In this document: piece by piece, positions 26,187 to 35,647 of the stretch
Position numbering within the stretch: position 1 is the stretch's first letter
How the letters are laid out: every line of letters begins with the position of its first letter
NCBI GenBank assembly: GCA_017559955.1
Contig: JAFYPQ010000043.1
Coordinates: 1 to 46,023, forward strand
Length of the DNA: 46,023 bases
Direction: 5' to 3'
From: Bacteroidales bacterium
GTDB taxonomy: Bacteria > Bacteroidota > Bacteroidia > Bacteroidales > G3-4614
Notes under the pieces: model-generated
Seen by the model: only the letters and a program-made list of their open reading frames with translations
The model's database searches: none
Told to the model about the DNA's origin: nothing
Made by a program: the position numbers and the translations under genes

Positions 26187-27494
26187 ATGATATATTACAG
26201 TACAAACGGACAAGCCCCGGATGCAACACTATCCGAAGCAGTGGTAAAAGGATTGGCATCGGACAAAGGTTTGTTTATGCCTGAAAAAATAGAGGCTCTT
26301 CCACAAGAGTTTTTCGATAATATAGAAAATATGACTTTCCAGGAGATTGCTTTTGAAGTGTCAAAAGCATTCTTCGGAGAGGATATTGAGAGCGAAACAC
26401 TTCGAAAAATAGTTTACGACACATTGGCTTTCGATGCTCCAACAGTTAAAGTAGATAAAAACATTTACTCATTAGAGTTGTTTCATGGACCAACCCTTGC
26501 GTTCAAAGATGTAGGTGCACGCTTTATGGCACGTCTTTTAGGACACTTCATCTCGCAAGAGGCAGACGGACGTGAGGTAAATGTATTGGTAGCAACATCG
26601 GGAGATACAGGAAGTGCCGTTGCAAACGGATTCTTAGGCGTACCCGGAATAAAAGTGTATGTACTTTATCCCCACGCAAAAGTTACCGAGATACAAGAGA
26701 AACAATTCACAACTCTTGGACAAAACATAACAGCTATTGAGGTTGAAGGAACATTCGACGACTGTCAAGCACTTGTAAAAACTGCATTTATGGATAAAGA
26801 GTTGAATGAGGCTATGAAACTGACTTCGGCAAACTCAATAAATGTAGCACGATTCCTACCCCAAGCATTCTACTACTTCTATGCTTATGCTCAACTTAAA
26901 AAAGCAGGCAAGGCAGACAAAGTGGTATGCTGTGTGCCAAGTGGAAACTTCGGAAACATAACAGCCGGATTGTTCGGTAAGAGAATGGGATTGCCAATCA
27001 CACGTTTTATAGCAGCCAATAATCGCAACGATGTATTCTTGGAGTACTTGAATACCGGCAAATACAACCCACGCCCATCGGTTGCAACAATAGCAAATGC
27101 AATGGACGTAGGCGATCCAAGCAACTTCGCTCGTATTTTAGCATTGTACGAAAACTCGCACTCGGCAATATCGGCGGAGATAAGCGGAACATCATACACC
27201 GACGAAGAGATTCGTGAAACAGTAAAAGAGGCATACACTCGCACAGGTTATTTGTTAGACCCCCACGGAGCATGTGGTTACCGTGCATTGCGTGAAAATC
27301 TAAAAGCAGATGAGGTAGGCTTCTTTTTGGAAACAGCACACCCTGCTAAGTTCCTTAACACAGTAGAGGAGGTGATAGGTGAGGAGGTAGCAATACCCGA
27401 AAAACTACAACACTTTATGCGTGGAACAAAAGAGAGTGTAATGATGAAACCCGACTTTGCAGAGCTAAAAACTTTCTTGTTAAGTCGCAAATAA
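26187..27494 (+). CDS. thrC: Threonine synthase
   Basis: This 435-residue PLP enzyme converts O-phosphohomoserine to threonine. The N-terminal YYSTNGQAPDATLSEAVVKG and ELFHGPTLAFKDVGARF are typical; the PLP-binding Lys is in FKD. ATSGDTGSAVA and the phosphate-binding PSGNFGNITAG are also seen. It is the last gene of the threonine operon and ends in a strong terminator. Confidence 0.97.
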   Translation: MIYYSTNGQAPDATLSEAVVKGLASDKGLFMPEKIEALPQEFFDNIENMTFQEIAFEVSKAFFGEDIESETLRKIVYDTLAFDAPTVKVDKNIYSLELFHGPTLAFKDVGARFMARLLGHFISQEADGREVNVLVATSGDTGSAVANGFLGVPGIKVYVLYPHAKVTEIQEKQFTTLGQNITAIEVEGTFDDCQALVKTAFMDKELNEAMKLTSANSINVARFLPQAFYYFYAYAQLKKAGKADKVVCCVPSGNFGNITAGLFGKRMGLPITRFIAANNRNDVFLEYLNTGKYNPRPSVATIANAMDVGDPSNFARILALYENSHSAISAEISGTSYTDEEIRETVKEAYTRTGYLLDPHGACGYRALRENLKADEVGFFLETAHPAKFLNTVEEVIGEEVAIPEKLQHFMRGTKESVMMKPDFAELKTFLLSRK

Positions 27495-27518
27495 AAAAGA
27501 TAAAACAGACATAATCTC

Positions 27519-27549
27519 AAAAGCACTGCCATTCGGCGGTGCTTTTTTG
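27519..27549 (+). terminator. Terminator of the thr operon
   Basis: AAAAGCACTGCC pairs with GGCGGTGCTTTT (one T-G pair) around ATTC, followed by T6. Confidence 0.93.
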
Positions 27550-27651
27550 TATATAACAATCATCAAAAAAAAGTAGGGATGTGGACTGCTATGTCAGATG
27601 AAAATACAAGGAGGAATTATTTCTGACTTAGCTCTATTAACTCCCCAAAAG

Positions 27652-27702
27652 GCTAACAACAAACAACTACCCGTAGGGCGGCAAAGCCGACAACTAACAA
27701 CT
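27652..27702. repeat. 7-base periodic repeat with G+C-rich palindromic insert
   Basis: ACTAACA-type heptads are interrupted by CCCGTAGGGCGGCAAAGCCG, which holds two small palindromes (CCC-GTA-GGG and CGGC-AAA-GCCG). The same insert, inverted, is at 30369-30392. Confidence 0.65.
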
Positions 27703-27704
27703 CT

Positions 27705-28508
27705 TTAAAGTGTCCCATCAAGAACCATCATAAGGGCGAAGCCAATGGCAACACCGATGGTTGCAATGTTTGAGTGTTTGCCCGATTGCCCTTCGGGGAT
27801 AATCTCTTCTACAATCACATACATCATTGCTCCCCCGGCAAAGGCAAGAATGGCAGGGAATATGGGCATAGTGCCATCGATTAACAGCATAGTTATTATT
27901 GCTGCAATGGGTTGCACCAAACCTGTTGCTGAACCCATTAAAAACGATTTGAATTTGCTTACTCCCATATTGTTAAGCGGAGCCGATACAACAGCACCTT
28001 CGGGAATGTTTTGCAGAGCCATACCAACTGATAGGGCAATAGCTGTTGCTCCTGTAATCATATCTCCTCCTTCCAAAGCCCCTGACAATACAACTCCAAT
28101 AGCCATACCTTCTGGAATATGGTGAATGGTAATGGCAAGAATAAGCATAGTGCTTTTTTGTAGTTTTGAGGGCATACCCTCAACCGAATTTGATGAAGGG
28201 TGCAGGTGCGGGGTAACACTATCGAGAATTAGAAGAAATCCCATTCCTAACAAAAAACCGATTGTTGGCGATAACCAAGGAATTGATTCCTTTTCGGCAG
28301 CAAGTTCCATGGCTGGCTGCATAAGCGACCATATAATGGCAGCAAGCATAACACCTGCGGCAAATCCCAGCATAAGTTTTTGGGAAGGGGAGTTGCTGTC
28401 GTTTTTTAACAGAAACACAGATGCAGAGCCAATTACGCAACCGATTATTGGAATAATCAATCCTGCAATAAGCAGAGCTATATCGTTACTAAAAAAGTTT
28501 TCGAACAT
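27705..28508 (-). CDS. ZIP family divalent metal transporter
   Basis: This 267-residue polytopic membrane protein has eight predicted helices. It carries the ZIP signatures in helices 4 and 5, AITIHHIPEGMAIG and ALQNIPEGAVV, whose His, Glu and Asn residues form the metal path. Length and motifs fit ZupT-like zinc/iron/manganese importers; the metal is not predictable. Its start overlaps the end of the VanZ-like gene by 20 bases, implying translational coupling. Confidence 0.93.
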   Translation of the reverse strand: MFENFFSNDIALLIAGLIIPIIGCVIGSASVFLLKNDSNSPSQKLMLGFAAGVMLAAIIWSLMQPAMELAAEKESIPWLSPTIGFLLGMGFLLILDSVTPHLHPSSNSVEGMPSKLQKSTMLILAITIHHIPEGMAIGVVLSGALEGGDMITGATAIALSVGMALQNIPEGAVVSAPLNNMGVSKFKSFLMGSATGLVQPIAAIITMLLIDGTMPIFPAILAFAGGAMMYVIVEEIIPEGQSGKHSNIATIGVAIGFALMMVLDGTL

Positions 28509-28902
28509 AGTTGATGAATTTAAAATATAAGTTTGCTGTATATGGGGCTACAATCATAGCCATCACTCCTCCTGCAATATTACATAAAAAATCGAATATA
28601 TCTCCACTGCGAGTATCTGTCAAATAGAGTTGCCCCAATTCGGTCATTGCCGCCAACAGAGAGGTAATTGCCATTGACAGAATTGTTGCCCCTTTGCGTT
28701 TTAACCAGATAAAATCGATATAAAGAGCCAATGCTACACCAAAGTACATTAAGAAATGTATAACCTTGTCGGCGTATGGAAACATAAGAACTTTAACATC
28801 ATCAAAACTATCTGTGTTGGCAAACGACAGATATAACAACAGAGCAATGGCAAACATACTTAATTTATACTTGTTTACTGTTGTTATAACACCTCTTGTC
28901 AT
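28489..28902 (-). CDS. VanZ-like membrane protein
   Basis: This 137-residue protein has four predicted helices and the VanZ-like pattern DKVIHFLMYFGVALAL in helix 2 and LTDTRSGDIFDFLCNIAGG near the last helix. VanZ relatives are small integral membrane proteins; the founding member gives low-level teicoplanin resistance, but most members have no known role. It is the first gene of a two-gene unit with the ZIP transporter, divergent from dgt. Confidence 0.88.
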   Translation of the reverse strand: MTRGVITTVNKYKLSMFAIALLLYLSFANTDSFDDVKVLMFPYADKVIHFLMYFGVALALYIDFIWLKRKGATILSMAITSLLAAMTELGQLYLTDTRSGDIFDFLCNIAGGVMAMIVAPYTANLYFKFINYVRKLF

Positions 28903-28927
28903 ATTGCTGTTTAAAATCTTAAAATTG

Positions 28928-28961
28928 TTTGCTAAGATACCTATTTTTTATTGTATCTTCG
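28928..28961 (+). promoter_or_regulatory. Promoter of dgt in the divergent region
   Basis: TTTG at 28928-28931, 22 bases, then TATCTTCG at 28954-28961. On the other strand TATCTTAG (28933-28940) could serve the VanZ/ZIP pair, so the two promoters would overlap. Confidence 0.5.
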
Positions 28962-29002
28962 CAAAAGATTTAGAGATATTATAAGTTATTTGAATTTATT
29001 AA

Positions 29003-30352
29003 ATGAATAACATAGAGATAATGGATTGGGGGCGTTTGTTGTCCTCGAAAAGGTTTGGACTCGAAGATTACGATGATGATAAACATCATAATCGCACACG
29101 CTTTCAACGAGACTATGATAGATTGATATTTTCGGCTCCTTTTCGCCGACTACAAAATAAAACGCAGGTCTTCCCATTGCCCGGCAGTGTTTTTGTTCAT
29201 AATCGCTTAACTCACAGTTTGGAGGTATCGAGTGTCGGTCGTTCGTTGGGAAGCAACATTGCTTCGCATATAGAGGAGAATACTAACGACGAGGAGTTGT
29301 TACGAAAACTTCCCGGGATACCCGATATTGTAGCGACAGCCTGCTTGGCTCACGATATGGGAAATCCGCCTTTCGGACACTCTGGCGAGATGGCTATAGG
29401 CTCGTATTTTTCAGAGGGTAAAGGCTTGGAACTGCGAGGTATTATGGGCGATCGCTTATGGTGCGACCTTTCTCATTTTGAAGGAAATGCAAATGCTTTC
29501 CGTCTTTTAACGCACCACTTTAACGGACGAAGAAAAGGAGGTTTTGCTCTGACATATTCAACTCTTGCATCGATAGTAAAATATCCATACGAGTCGGCTC
29601 TTGCAGGGACAAAGGGTAAATTCGGATTTTTTGTAACCGAAGAGGAGCATTACAAAAAAGTGGCAACGGAGTTGGGAATTTTAAATAAAGGCGAAGGAAA
29701 GTATGTAAAATATTGTCGCCACCCGTTGGTTTATCTTGTTGAGGCTGCCGATGATATTTGCTATCAAATAATGGATATCGAGGATTCTCATAAACTTAAA
29801 ATCCTGACTACAAACCAAACAAAAGAGTATCTGTTATCATTCTTTTCTGATGAGAGTTTGGCTCATGTCGAAAGTATTCTGTCGTTTATCGAAGACAAAA
29901 ACGAACAGATTGCATATTTGCGTTCATCTATTGTGGGCTTGTTGGTTGATGAGTGTTCAAAGGCGTTCATCGAGCATGAAGATAAAATTTTGCGAGGAGA
30001 GTGCAATAAACCTCTTATCGATATGATAAGTGAAACTCCACGTAAGGCATACGAGGAGTGTTCAAAAATGGCGTACGAAAAAATATACAACTATTCAGGA
30101 GTGTTGGATATTGAGTTGGCAGGTAATCAAATTGTAAATATGTTATTGGAACGATTGATTGATGCTGTACTTCATCCCGATAAGTCATATTCGAAATTGC
30201 TTTTGGCAAAGGTGCCACAACAGTACGATATGAGAGCTACCGATATCCCATCACGTATTCAGGCGGTAACCGACTATATTTCGGGAATGACCGATGTTTA
30301 TGCTTTGGATTTGTATCAAAAACTAAATGGAATGAGTTTGCCGGTAATTTAA
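29003..30352 (+). CDS. dgt: Deoxyguanosinetriphosphate triphosphohydrolase (dGTPase)
   Basis: This 449-residue HD-domain enzyme hydrolyses dNTPs, classically dGTP, to the deoxynucleoside and triphosphate. It has PFRRLQNKTQVFPL, VHNRLTHSLEVSSVGR (first metal His), ACLAHDMGNPPFGHSGE (HD motif) and a later YLVEAADDICYQIMDIED. The length fits the Bacteroidetes dGTPase branch. It is divergent from the VanZ/ZIP unit. Confidence 0.95.
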   Translation: MNNIEIMDWGRLLSSKRFGLEDYDDDKHHNRTRFQRDYDRLIFSAPFRRLQNKTQVFPLPGSVFVHNRLTHSLEVSSVGRSLGSNIASHIEENTNDEELLRKLPGIPDIVATACLAHDMGNPPFGHSGEMAIGSYFSEGKGLELRGIMGDRLWCDLSHFEGNANAFRLLTHHFNGRRKGGFALTYSTLASIVKYPYESALAGTKGKFGFFVTEEEHYKKVATELGILNKGEGKYVKYCRHPLVYLVEAADDICYQIMDIEDSHKLKILTTNQTKEYLLSFFSDESLAHVESILSFIEDKNEQIAYLRSSIVGLLVDECSKAFIEHEDKILRGECNKPLIDMISETPRKAYEECSKMAYEKIYNYSGVLDIELAGNQIVNMLLERLIDAVLHPDKSYSKLLLAKVPQQYDMRATDIPSRIQAVTDYISGMTDVYALDLYQKLNGMSLPVI

Positions 30353-30354
30353 TA

Positions 30355-30446
30355 TAGTTTTTAGTTTTCGGCTTTGCCGTCCCTACGGGGTAGTTTTTAG
30401 TTGTTAGAGATTTATAACTAAAAACTAACAACTAACAACTAACAAC
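30355..30446. repeat. 7-base periodic repeat with G+C-rich insert, dgt-hflX gap
   Basis: TAGTTTT heptads, the insert CGGCTTTGCCG + CCCTACGGGG (30370-30391), more TAGTTTT/TAGTTGT, then an inverted run of ACTAACA heptads ending just before hflX. The two orientations could form a long hairpin. Confidence 0.7.
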
Positions 30447-30456
30447 TTAAAGAGGA

Positions 30457-31686
30457 ATGAAAGAATTTATACTTACAGAACAGGAGAGCGAGCGTACCGT
30501 ATTGGTTGGTTTGGTAACTCCGCAGCAAAATGAGGCAAAGGTAAAAGAGTATCTTGATGAACTTGCCTTTTTGGCGGATACTGCGGGAGCAGTACCGGTA
30601 AAAAACTTTATACAAAAATTAGACTATCCTAATCCCGTAACCTTTGTGGGAAAAGGAAAGTTGGAAGAGATAAGACTATTTGTAGAAGAGAACGAAATAG
30701 GGTTGGTTATATTCGACGACGAACTTTCACCAAAGCAACTAAAAAATATAGAGGAGGCATTAAAGGTAAAAATCCTCGACCGAACCTCTTTGATATTGGA
30801 TATATTTGCCAAACGAGCTCAAACTGCACACGCAAAAACGCAAGTTGAGTTGGCTCAATATCAATACCTATTACCCCGTTTGACACGTCTTTGGACTCAC
30901 CTTGAACGTCAACGAGGAGGTATCGGTATGCGTGGACCCGGTGAAACACAAATCGAGACCGACCGTCGTATCGTGTTGGATAAAATATCGCTGCTTAAAG
31001 AGGAGTTGAAACAGATTGATAAACAAAAATCAGTTCAACGCAAAAATCGTGGAAAAATGGTGCGTGTGGCACTTGTAGGATATACTAACGTAGGAAAATC
31101 GACACTGATGAACTTGTTGTGTAAATCTGATGTATTTGCCGAGAACAAACTCTTTGCAACACTCGACACAACGGTTCGCAAAATGATAATCGAGAACTTG
31201 CCATTCCTGATGAGCGATACCGTAGGTTTTATACGTAAATTGCCCACCAACCTGATAGAGTCGTTTAAATCAACGCTTGATGAGGTTCGTGAGGCCGACA
31301 TATTGTTGCATGTGGTAGATATATCACACCCTGCATTCGAGGAGCAAATCGAGGTGGTTGAGAAAACGATTGCCGATATATGCAAAGGTGGTGAGCCTAA
31401 GCCTGTTATATTGGTGTTTAATAAAATAGATGCCTTTACATATGTTCAAAAAGATGAAGATGATCTTTCGCCTCGTACACGAGAAAACATTTCGCTCGAC
31501 GAACTCAAAGCAACCTATATGGCTCGAATGGGGGACAATTGCATATTCATCTCAGCCGTAGAGAAGAGCAACATAGAGGAGCTAAAGTCTTTGATGTATG
31601 AGAAGGTAAAAGATATACATGTAAAACGCTTCCCTTATAACGACTTTTTGTTTAACAAATACGACGAGAGCGGAGAGACTATATAA
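30457..31686 (+). CDS. hflX: GTPase HflX
   Basis: This 409-residue protein is the ribosome-associated GTPase HflX, which splits or rescues stalled ribosomes under stress. The N-terminal HflX domain has NPVTFVGKGKLEEI, DRTSLILDIFAKRAQT and the glycine-rich RGGIGMRGPGETQIETDRR. The G domain has GYTNVGKST (G1), DTVGFIRKLP (G3) and NKID (G4). The usual C-terminal ISAVEKSNIEEL is present. Confidence 0.96.
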   Translation: MKEFILTEQESERTVLVGLVTPQQNEAKVKEYLDELAFLADTAGAVPVKNFIQKLDYPNPVTFVGKGKLEEIRLFVEENEIGLVIFDDELSPKQLKNIEEALKVKILDRTSLILDIFAKRAQTAHAKTQVELAQYQYLLPRLTRLWTHLERQRGGIGMRGPGETQIETDRRIVLDKISLLKEELKQIDKQKSVQRKNRGKMVRVALVGYTNVGKSTLMNLLCKSDVFAENKLFATLDTTVRKMIIENLPFLMSDTVGFIRKLPTNLIESFKSTLDEVREADILLHVVDISHPAFEEQIEVVEKTIADICKGGEPKPVILVFNKIDAFTYVQKDEDDLSPRTRENISLDELKATYMARMGDNCIFISAVEKSNIEELKSLMYEKVKDIHVKRFPYNDFLFNKYDESGETI

Positions 31687-31690
31687 GTTT

Positions 31691-31810
31691 ATAGTTTTTA
31701 GTTGTACGATGCTTCGCATCTTAGTTGTTAGAATATATTATCTAAAAACAAACAACTAAAAACAAACAACTACCCCGCAGGGGCAACGCACTTGACAACT
31801 GACAACTAAA
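31691..31810. repeat. 7-base periodic repeats with two hairpin inserts, hflX-queH gap
   Basis: TAGTTTT/TAGTTGT heptads are interrupted by GATGCTTCGCATC (a perfect hairpin). An opposite-strand run of ACTAAAAACAA type is interrupted by CCCCGCAGGGGC. It fills the whole gap between the two genes. Confidence 0.65.
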
Positions 31811-31811
31811 A

Positions 31812-32375
31812 ATGTTACGCATATCAACACCCGATGGGTCGAATAAAGTAGTGTTACATGCCTGTTGTGCTCCTTGCTCATCGGCAATAATAGAGGCTAT
31901 GTTGGCAAACAACATAACCCCTATTATATACTTTTACAACCCCAATATTTACCCGGAGGAGGAGTACCTGAAACGTAAAACGGAGATAGAAAATTATGTA
32001 ACTCGATTAGGGTTAGAGATAGTAGATGCCGATTACGATTATGAGGTTTGGAAGAGTGGTACTTGCGGTATGGAGGATTTGCCCGAGCGAGGCAGTCGTT
32101 GCCTCTATTGCTTTAATATGCGACTATTGCAAACTGCCCGATATGCGGCAGAGCAAGGAATAAAATACTTCACAACAACCCTTGCCTCATCACGTTGGAA
32201 AGACTTTAATCAAATCATTGATGCAGGTCGTCGTGCAGCATCGCAAATAGAAGGTGTTGAGTTTTGGGAACAGAACTGGCGAAAAGGCGGATTGTACGAA
32301 CGTCGTAACGAGCTTTTAAAGATTGAGAACTTCTACAACCAACAATACTGCGGTTGCGAGTTTAGTAAAAGGTAA
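31812..32375 (+). CDS. queH: Epoxyqueuosine reductase QueH
   Basis: This 187-residue protein matches QueH (formerly DUF208), the cobalamin-independent enzyme for the last step of queuosine tRNA modification. Cysteine motifs typical of the family are present: HACCAPC near residue 17, RCLYCFNMR near 95, and YCGCEF at the C terminus, the expected metal and FeS ligands. LASSRWKDFNQI and FWEQNWRKGG also fit. It converges on the GH3 gene. Confidence 0.92.
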   Translation: MLRISTPDGSNKVVLHACCAPCSSAIIEAMLANNITPIIYFYNPNIYPEEEYLKRKTEIENYVTRLGLEIVDADYDYEVWKSGTCGMEDLPERGSRCLYCFNMRLLQTARYAAEQGIKYFTTTLASSRWKDFNQIIDAGRRAASQIEGVEFWEQNWRKGGLYERRNELLKIENFYNQQYCGCEFSKR

Positions 32376-32442
32376 GTTTGGAAAGTAAAGATAAAAGAGT
32401 TAAGATAATAGTCTCTCATTTCTAATTAAAAAAAGCTAATCC

Positions 32443-35370
32443 TTAAAAGAGTTTTAAAGCTTCATAAGCAATATTCTGAATTTTGGGACGAATATTCATA
32501 CTCATAAGTTTTTTGTTCCAACGGTGAGGAAAAACCCTGTTTGATAGGAATATAAACATCAAATTATTCTTTTTGTCAACCCAAAAGCAAGTACCTGTGT
32601 AGCCGGTGTGCCCGAAAACCTCTTGCGGAGCCTCAGGACAACAAGGGCTTTTCTCTTCGTTTGAGAGGTCAGGTTTGTCAAAACCTAAGGATCGTCGGCT
32701 GATATCGCTTTGGGTTTGGGTAAAAAGGTTTATGCTCTCTTCCGATAAGAAACGTTCTCCTCCATATGTGCCACCATTCAAAAACATTTGTAAAAGTTTG
32801 GCAAGGTCGTGAGCTGTGCCAAACAGTCCGGCATTACCACTGACTCCACCCAAAATGCAAGCAGTCTCGTCGTGGGGGTATCCGCACATTAGTTCCTTAC
32901 GCAAAAAGTCGTCTCGTTCGGTTGGCATAATCTCCCATTTGTTGAATTTATTTATAGGACAGAAGGTTGTACGGGTCATCCCTAACGGACCATAAAAAAG
33001 CGAGTCTGTAAGATAACTTAATTTACACCCCGATATATTCTCCACAACCTCTTGGAGCAGGATGAAATTTATATCGCTATATCTGTATTTTTTTGCTTTG
33101 TCGGGGTTCATTCGGGCAATTCTGTTTAATAGAGTATCTCGTATGCCGTTTGTAGCCCATAACTTTTCGCTGATTTTAATATTAAACTTAGAACTTATAT
33201 TTTGAGAAATCAAATCTTTACGGAGTCTTGCCTGATTGTTGGCAAAAACTTGTTTGTCAATCTGTATCGTGTAAGGAGCCTGCTTTTTCCAATGGTATAA
33301 TTTACCTGAGTAGCTATTGCTGTCTGTTAGCAGATAATAGGGGTTAATACCCGAAGGTAATCCGCTTTGATGCCATAATAATTCGCTCATTGTAATTGAT
33401 GCAATATGCGAAGTGTCTGGAATTGAAATGTAACTTTTTAAAGACTCCTCAATTTTAAAATCACCTTTGCCGTGTAGATACATTATGGCGGGCATTGTAG
33501 CAGTGGCTTTTGTAACCGATGCAAGATCGTATATGTCCGATAGAGTAACATCTCTGCTCTCTTTCCCTGCTCTTTTCCCGAAAGCCTTTTCGTAAACAAT
33601 CTTGCCGTCTTTAGCTATAACTATTTGGCACCCGGGGAAAGCTCCTTTTTTTATGCCGTCAATAACAATTGAGTCGATTGACGATATTGCATTACTGTTC
33701 ATCCCTACAATCTCGGCAGGAGCATAACCCAATCTTATACACTCGCTACTTAATCCGTTGCCACGCTTAAAAGGTTCTGCATTTACGGGGAGTTTGCCCT
33801 TTGCTGCAATACCACCCATAATAACCTCGGCTGCACACTCTTGCATAACAGGTGTCTCTTCATAAGCCATTATAACAGCCTCAGCCCCCTCAATCAGATG
33901 TAAATACTCTTTCATATTGTAAGGCGAGGTAAAGAATATCAAAATATATCTTTTGCCTTTACAAGCCTTTATAACCTCTTCCACTACGCTTTTCTTGCCA
34001 GAATAAACCCCTACAACAGAAATTCTTTCGCACAAAGAGGAATCCTTCAAAATACCATACGAATTTATTCTGTCGCTAAAACTATTGCTTGCCGAGGAGC
34101 CAAAGCATTCAACGTCTATCGCTCTCTTATCAATGTTTTTTAATGGAATAATATTGTTTTCGTTTTTAAGCAAAGTAACAGCGTTGCTGTTTATTTGGTA
34201 AATAATCTTTTTTGCCATAGCAGATGAAATGTCTTCAACCAACCCTTCTTCGCTTAAATCTGTTTTGGTTTTAACTACAAACAGATATTTGTATAGAAGA
34301 ATTTTCTTAACAGCATTTTGTAAAATCTCCTCTTTCAGCACTCCTCGTTTATATGCATTTTCAATACTCAAAACACACTCTTTTACATCAAGGGGCTTAA
34401 GCAAAATATGGTTTCCTGCCATAAGAGCCTTTAAGGCACTGTTTTCGGTAGTTGCACCTTTCATCTCTAAAGCATCGGTAAATATAATGCCATTAAACCC
34501 GAGTTCCTTTTTTAGAAGTCCGTCAACAACACGAGGCGATAGCGAAGTGGGCAGTCCCGTTATCGAGTCTAATGAAGGAATATATAGATGTCCCGCCATA
34601 AGCGAAGGCATACCTGCATTTATGTACTCTTTGAACGGATATAACTCTTCACGGTTAAGAGCCTCTCTGCTTTTATTGTTTATGGGCAGAGTTTTGTGAG
34701 AGTCGCTCTCAACGTCGCCGTGTCCGGGAAAGTGTTTACCAACAGGCAAAACTCCTTCGTCTAAAAGACCCTTTGAATATGCTATACCCAAGCGAGCAAC
34801 CATATTGGGGTCATCTCCGTAAGAACGGACACCGATAACAGGGTTTTTAGGGTTGCTGTTAACATCGATATCGGGTGCAAAATTTACATGAATACCCATC
34901 CTTCTACATTGACGGCCAACCTCTCTGCCATATTCGTATGTGAGTTGTTCGTTGTTGGTAGCACCTATAACAATATTTTTAGGAAAACGAGGAGTGTCGG
35001 TTAAACGCATAGCCAATCCCCATTCTCCATCGATAGTAATCATCAGTGGAGTTTTTGAAAGCGATTGAGCATACTCTGTTAGACGAAAATGAGCTGAGGC
35101 TGAGCCTTTACTTAAAATAAAACCGCCTACTTTAAACTCGTTTACCATTCGGGTAATATGCTCTTGGTTTTTCGTATCTTCCGTGGTTAATGCACCCGCA
35201 ATAAACAGTTGCCCTATACGCTCCCTTAACGACATACTTTCATAAACCGAGTCGCACCAAAGTTGGGCCTCGTTTGGAAGAGAAACAATAGGGCTATCCT
35301 TCTCTGATGCGTCTATCTTAACTCCTAAAAGTATAAAAACAGAGATTAAAATATATCTTGTAAAATTCAT
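32443..35370 (-). CDS. GH3 beta-N-acetylhexosaminidase fused to a serine beta-lactamase-like domain
   Basis: This 975-residue exported protein has a signal peptide (about 1-20). The GH3 domain (about 40-370) has KHFPGHGDVESDSH (212-225), in which the Asp-Ser-His matches the NagZ-type acid/base dyad, and FTDALEMKG with nucleophile Asp299. A C-terminal GH3 domain follows. From about 570 there is a class C beta-lactamase/esterase-like domain with SVTK (SxxK, about 617), YSD in KYRYSDINF and HTGYTG in place of KTG. The same fusion is known in Bacteroidetes and is thought to act on peptidoglycan in the periplasm. It is monocistronic. Confidence 0.93.
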   Translation of the reverse strand: MNFTRYILISVFILLGVKIDASEKDSPIVSLPNEAQLWCDSVYESMSLRERIGQLFIAGALTTEDTKNQEHITRMVNEFKVGGFILSKGSASAHFRLTEYAQSLSKTPLMITIDGEWGLAMRLTDTPRFPKNIVIGATNNEQLTYEYGREVGRQCRRMGIHVNFAPDIDVNSNPKNPVIGVRSYGDDPNMVARLGIAYSKGLLDEGVLPVGKHFPGHGDVESDSHKTLPINNKSREALNREELYPFKEYINAGMPSLMAGHLYIPSLDSITGLPTSLSPRVVDGLLKKELGFNGIIFTDALEMKGATTENSALKALMAGNHILLKPLDVKECVLSIENAYKRGVLKEEILQNAVKKILLYKYLFVVKTKTDLSEEGLVEDISSAMAKKIIYQINSNAVTLLKNENNIIPLKNIDKRAIDVECFGSSASNSFSDRINSYGILKDSSLCERISVVGVYSGKKSVVEEVIKACKGKRYILIFFTSPYNMKEYLHLIEGAEAVIMAYEETPVMQECAAEVIMGGIAAKGKLPVNAEPFKRGNGLSSECIRLGYAPAEIVGMNSNAISSIDSIVIDGIKKGAFPGCQIVIAKDGKIVYEKAFGKRAGKESRDVTLSDIYDLASVTKATATMPAIMYLHGKGDFKIEESLKSYISIPDTSHIASITMSELLWHQSGLPSGINPYYLLTDSNSYSGKLYHWKKQAPYTIQIDKQVFANNQARLRKDLISQNISSKFNIKISEKLWATNGIRDTLLNRIARMNPDKAKKYRYSDINFILLQEVVENISGCKLSYLTDSLFYGPLGMTRTTFCPINKFNKWEIMPTERDDFLRKELMCGYPHDETACILGGVSGNAGLFGTAHDLAKLLQMFLNGGTYGGERFLSEESINLFTQTQSDISRRSLGFDKPDLSNEEKSPCCPEAPQEVFGHTGYTGTCFWVDKKNNLMFIFLSNRVFPHRWNKKLMSMNIRPKIQNIAYEALKLF

Positions 35371-35538
35371 AAATTCTATAAATTAAGCTTATTAAAAATA
35401 GAAATTAGCAATTCATTTTTCATTCCTGATTTCTCATTTCTCATTCTAACAAACAAAGTTTGTTAACTAATATACTGCGAAGATACACCATAATAGTTAT
35501 AAATACAAACCAGCTGTGTGAAAAAACTTTATGGGGAA

Positions 35539-35570
35539 TTTGCATATCTTACATTTTTTTTGTTACTTTG
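35539..35570 (+). promoter_or_regulatory. Promoter of rplS
   Basis: TTTG (35539-35542), 20 bases, TTACTTTG (35563-35570) followed by C. The 70-base leader contains pairing segments (ACCGC with GCGGT; CTC with GAG) that may form an L19 autoregulatory structure; that part is weak. Confidence 0.65.
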
Positions 35571-35647
35571 CACCGCTTTTCGCAATCTCTGGCAAGGAGA
35601 TGTGACTTGTTAAATTGCGGTTTACGAATATTTAAAATTAAAATAAG

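Noticed and set aside
27745..28530. Two rightward frames of 126 and 134 codons opposite the ZIP transporter gene
   Set aside because: They are complements of the membrane-helix codons of the ZIP gene, which has clear HHIPEG and QNIPEG motifs; composition is not protein-like.
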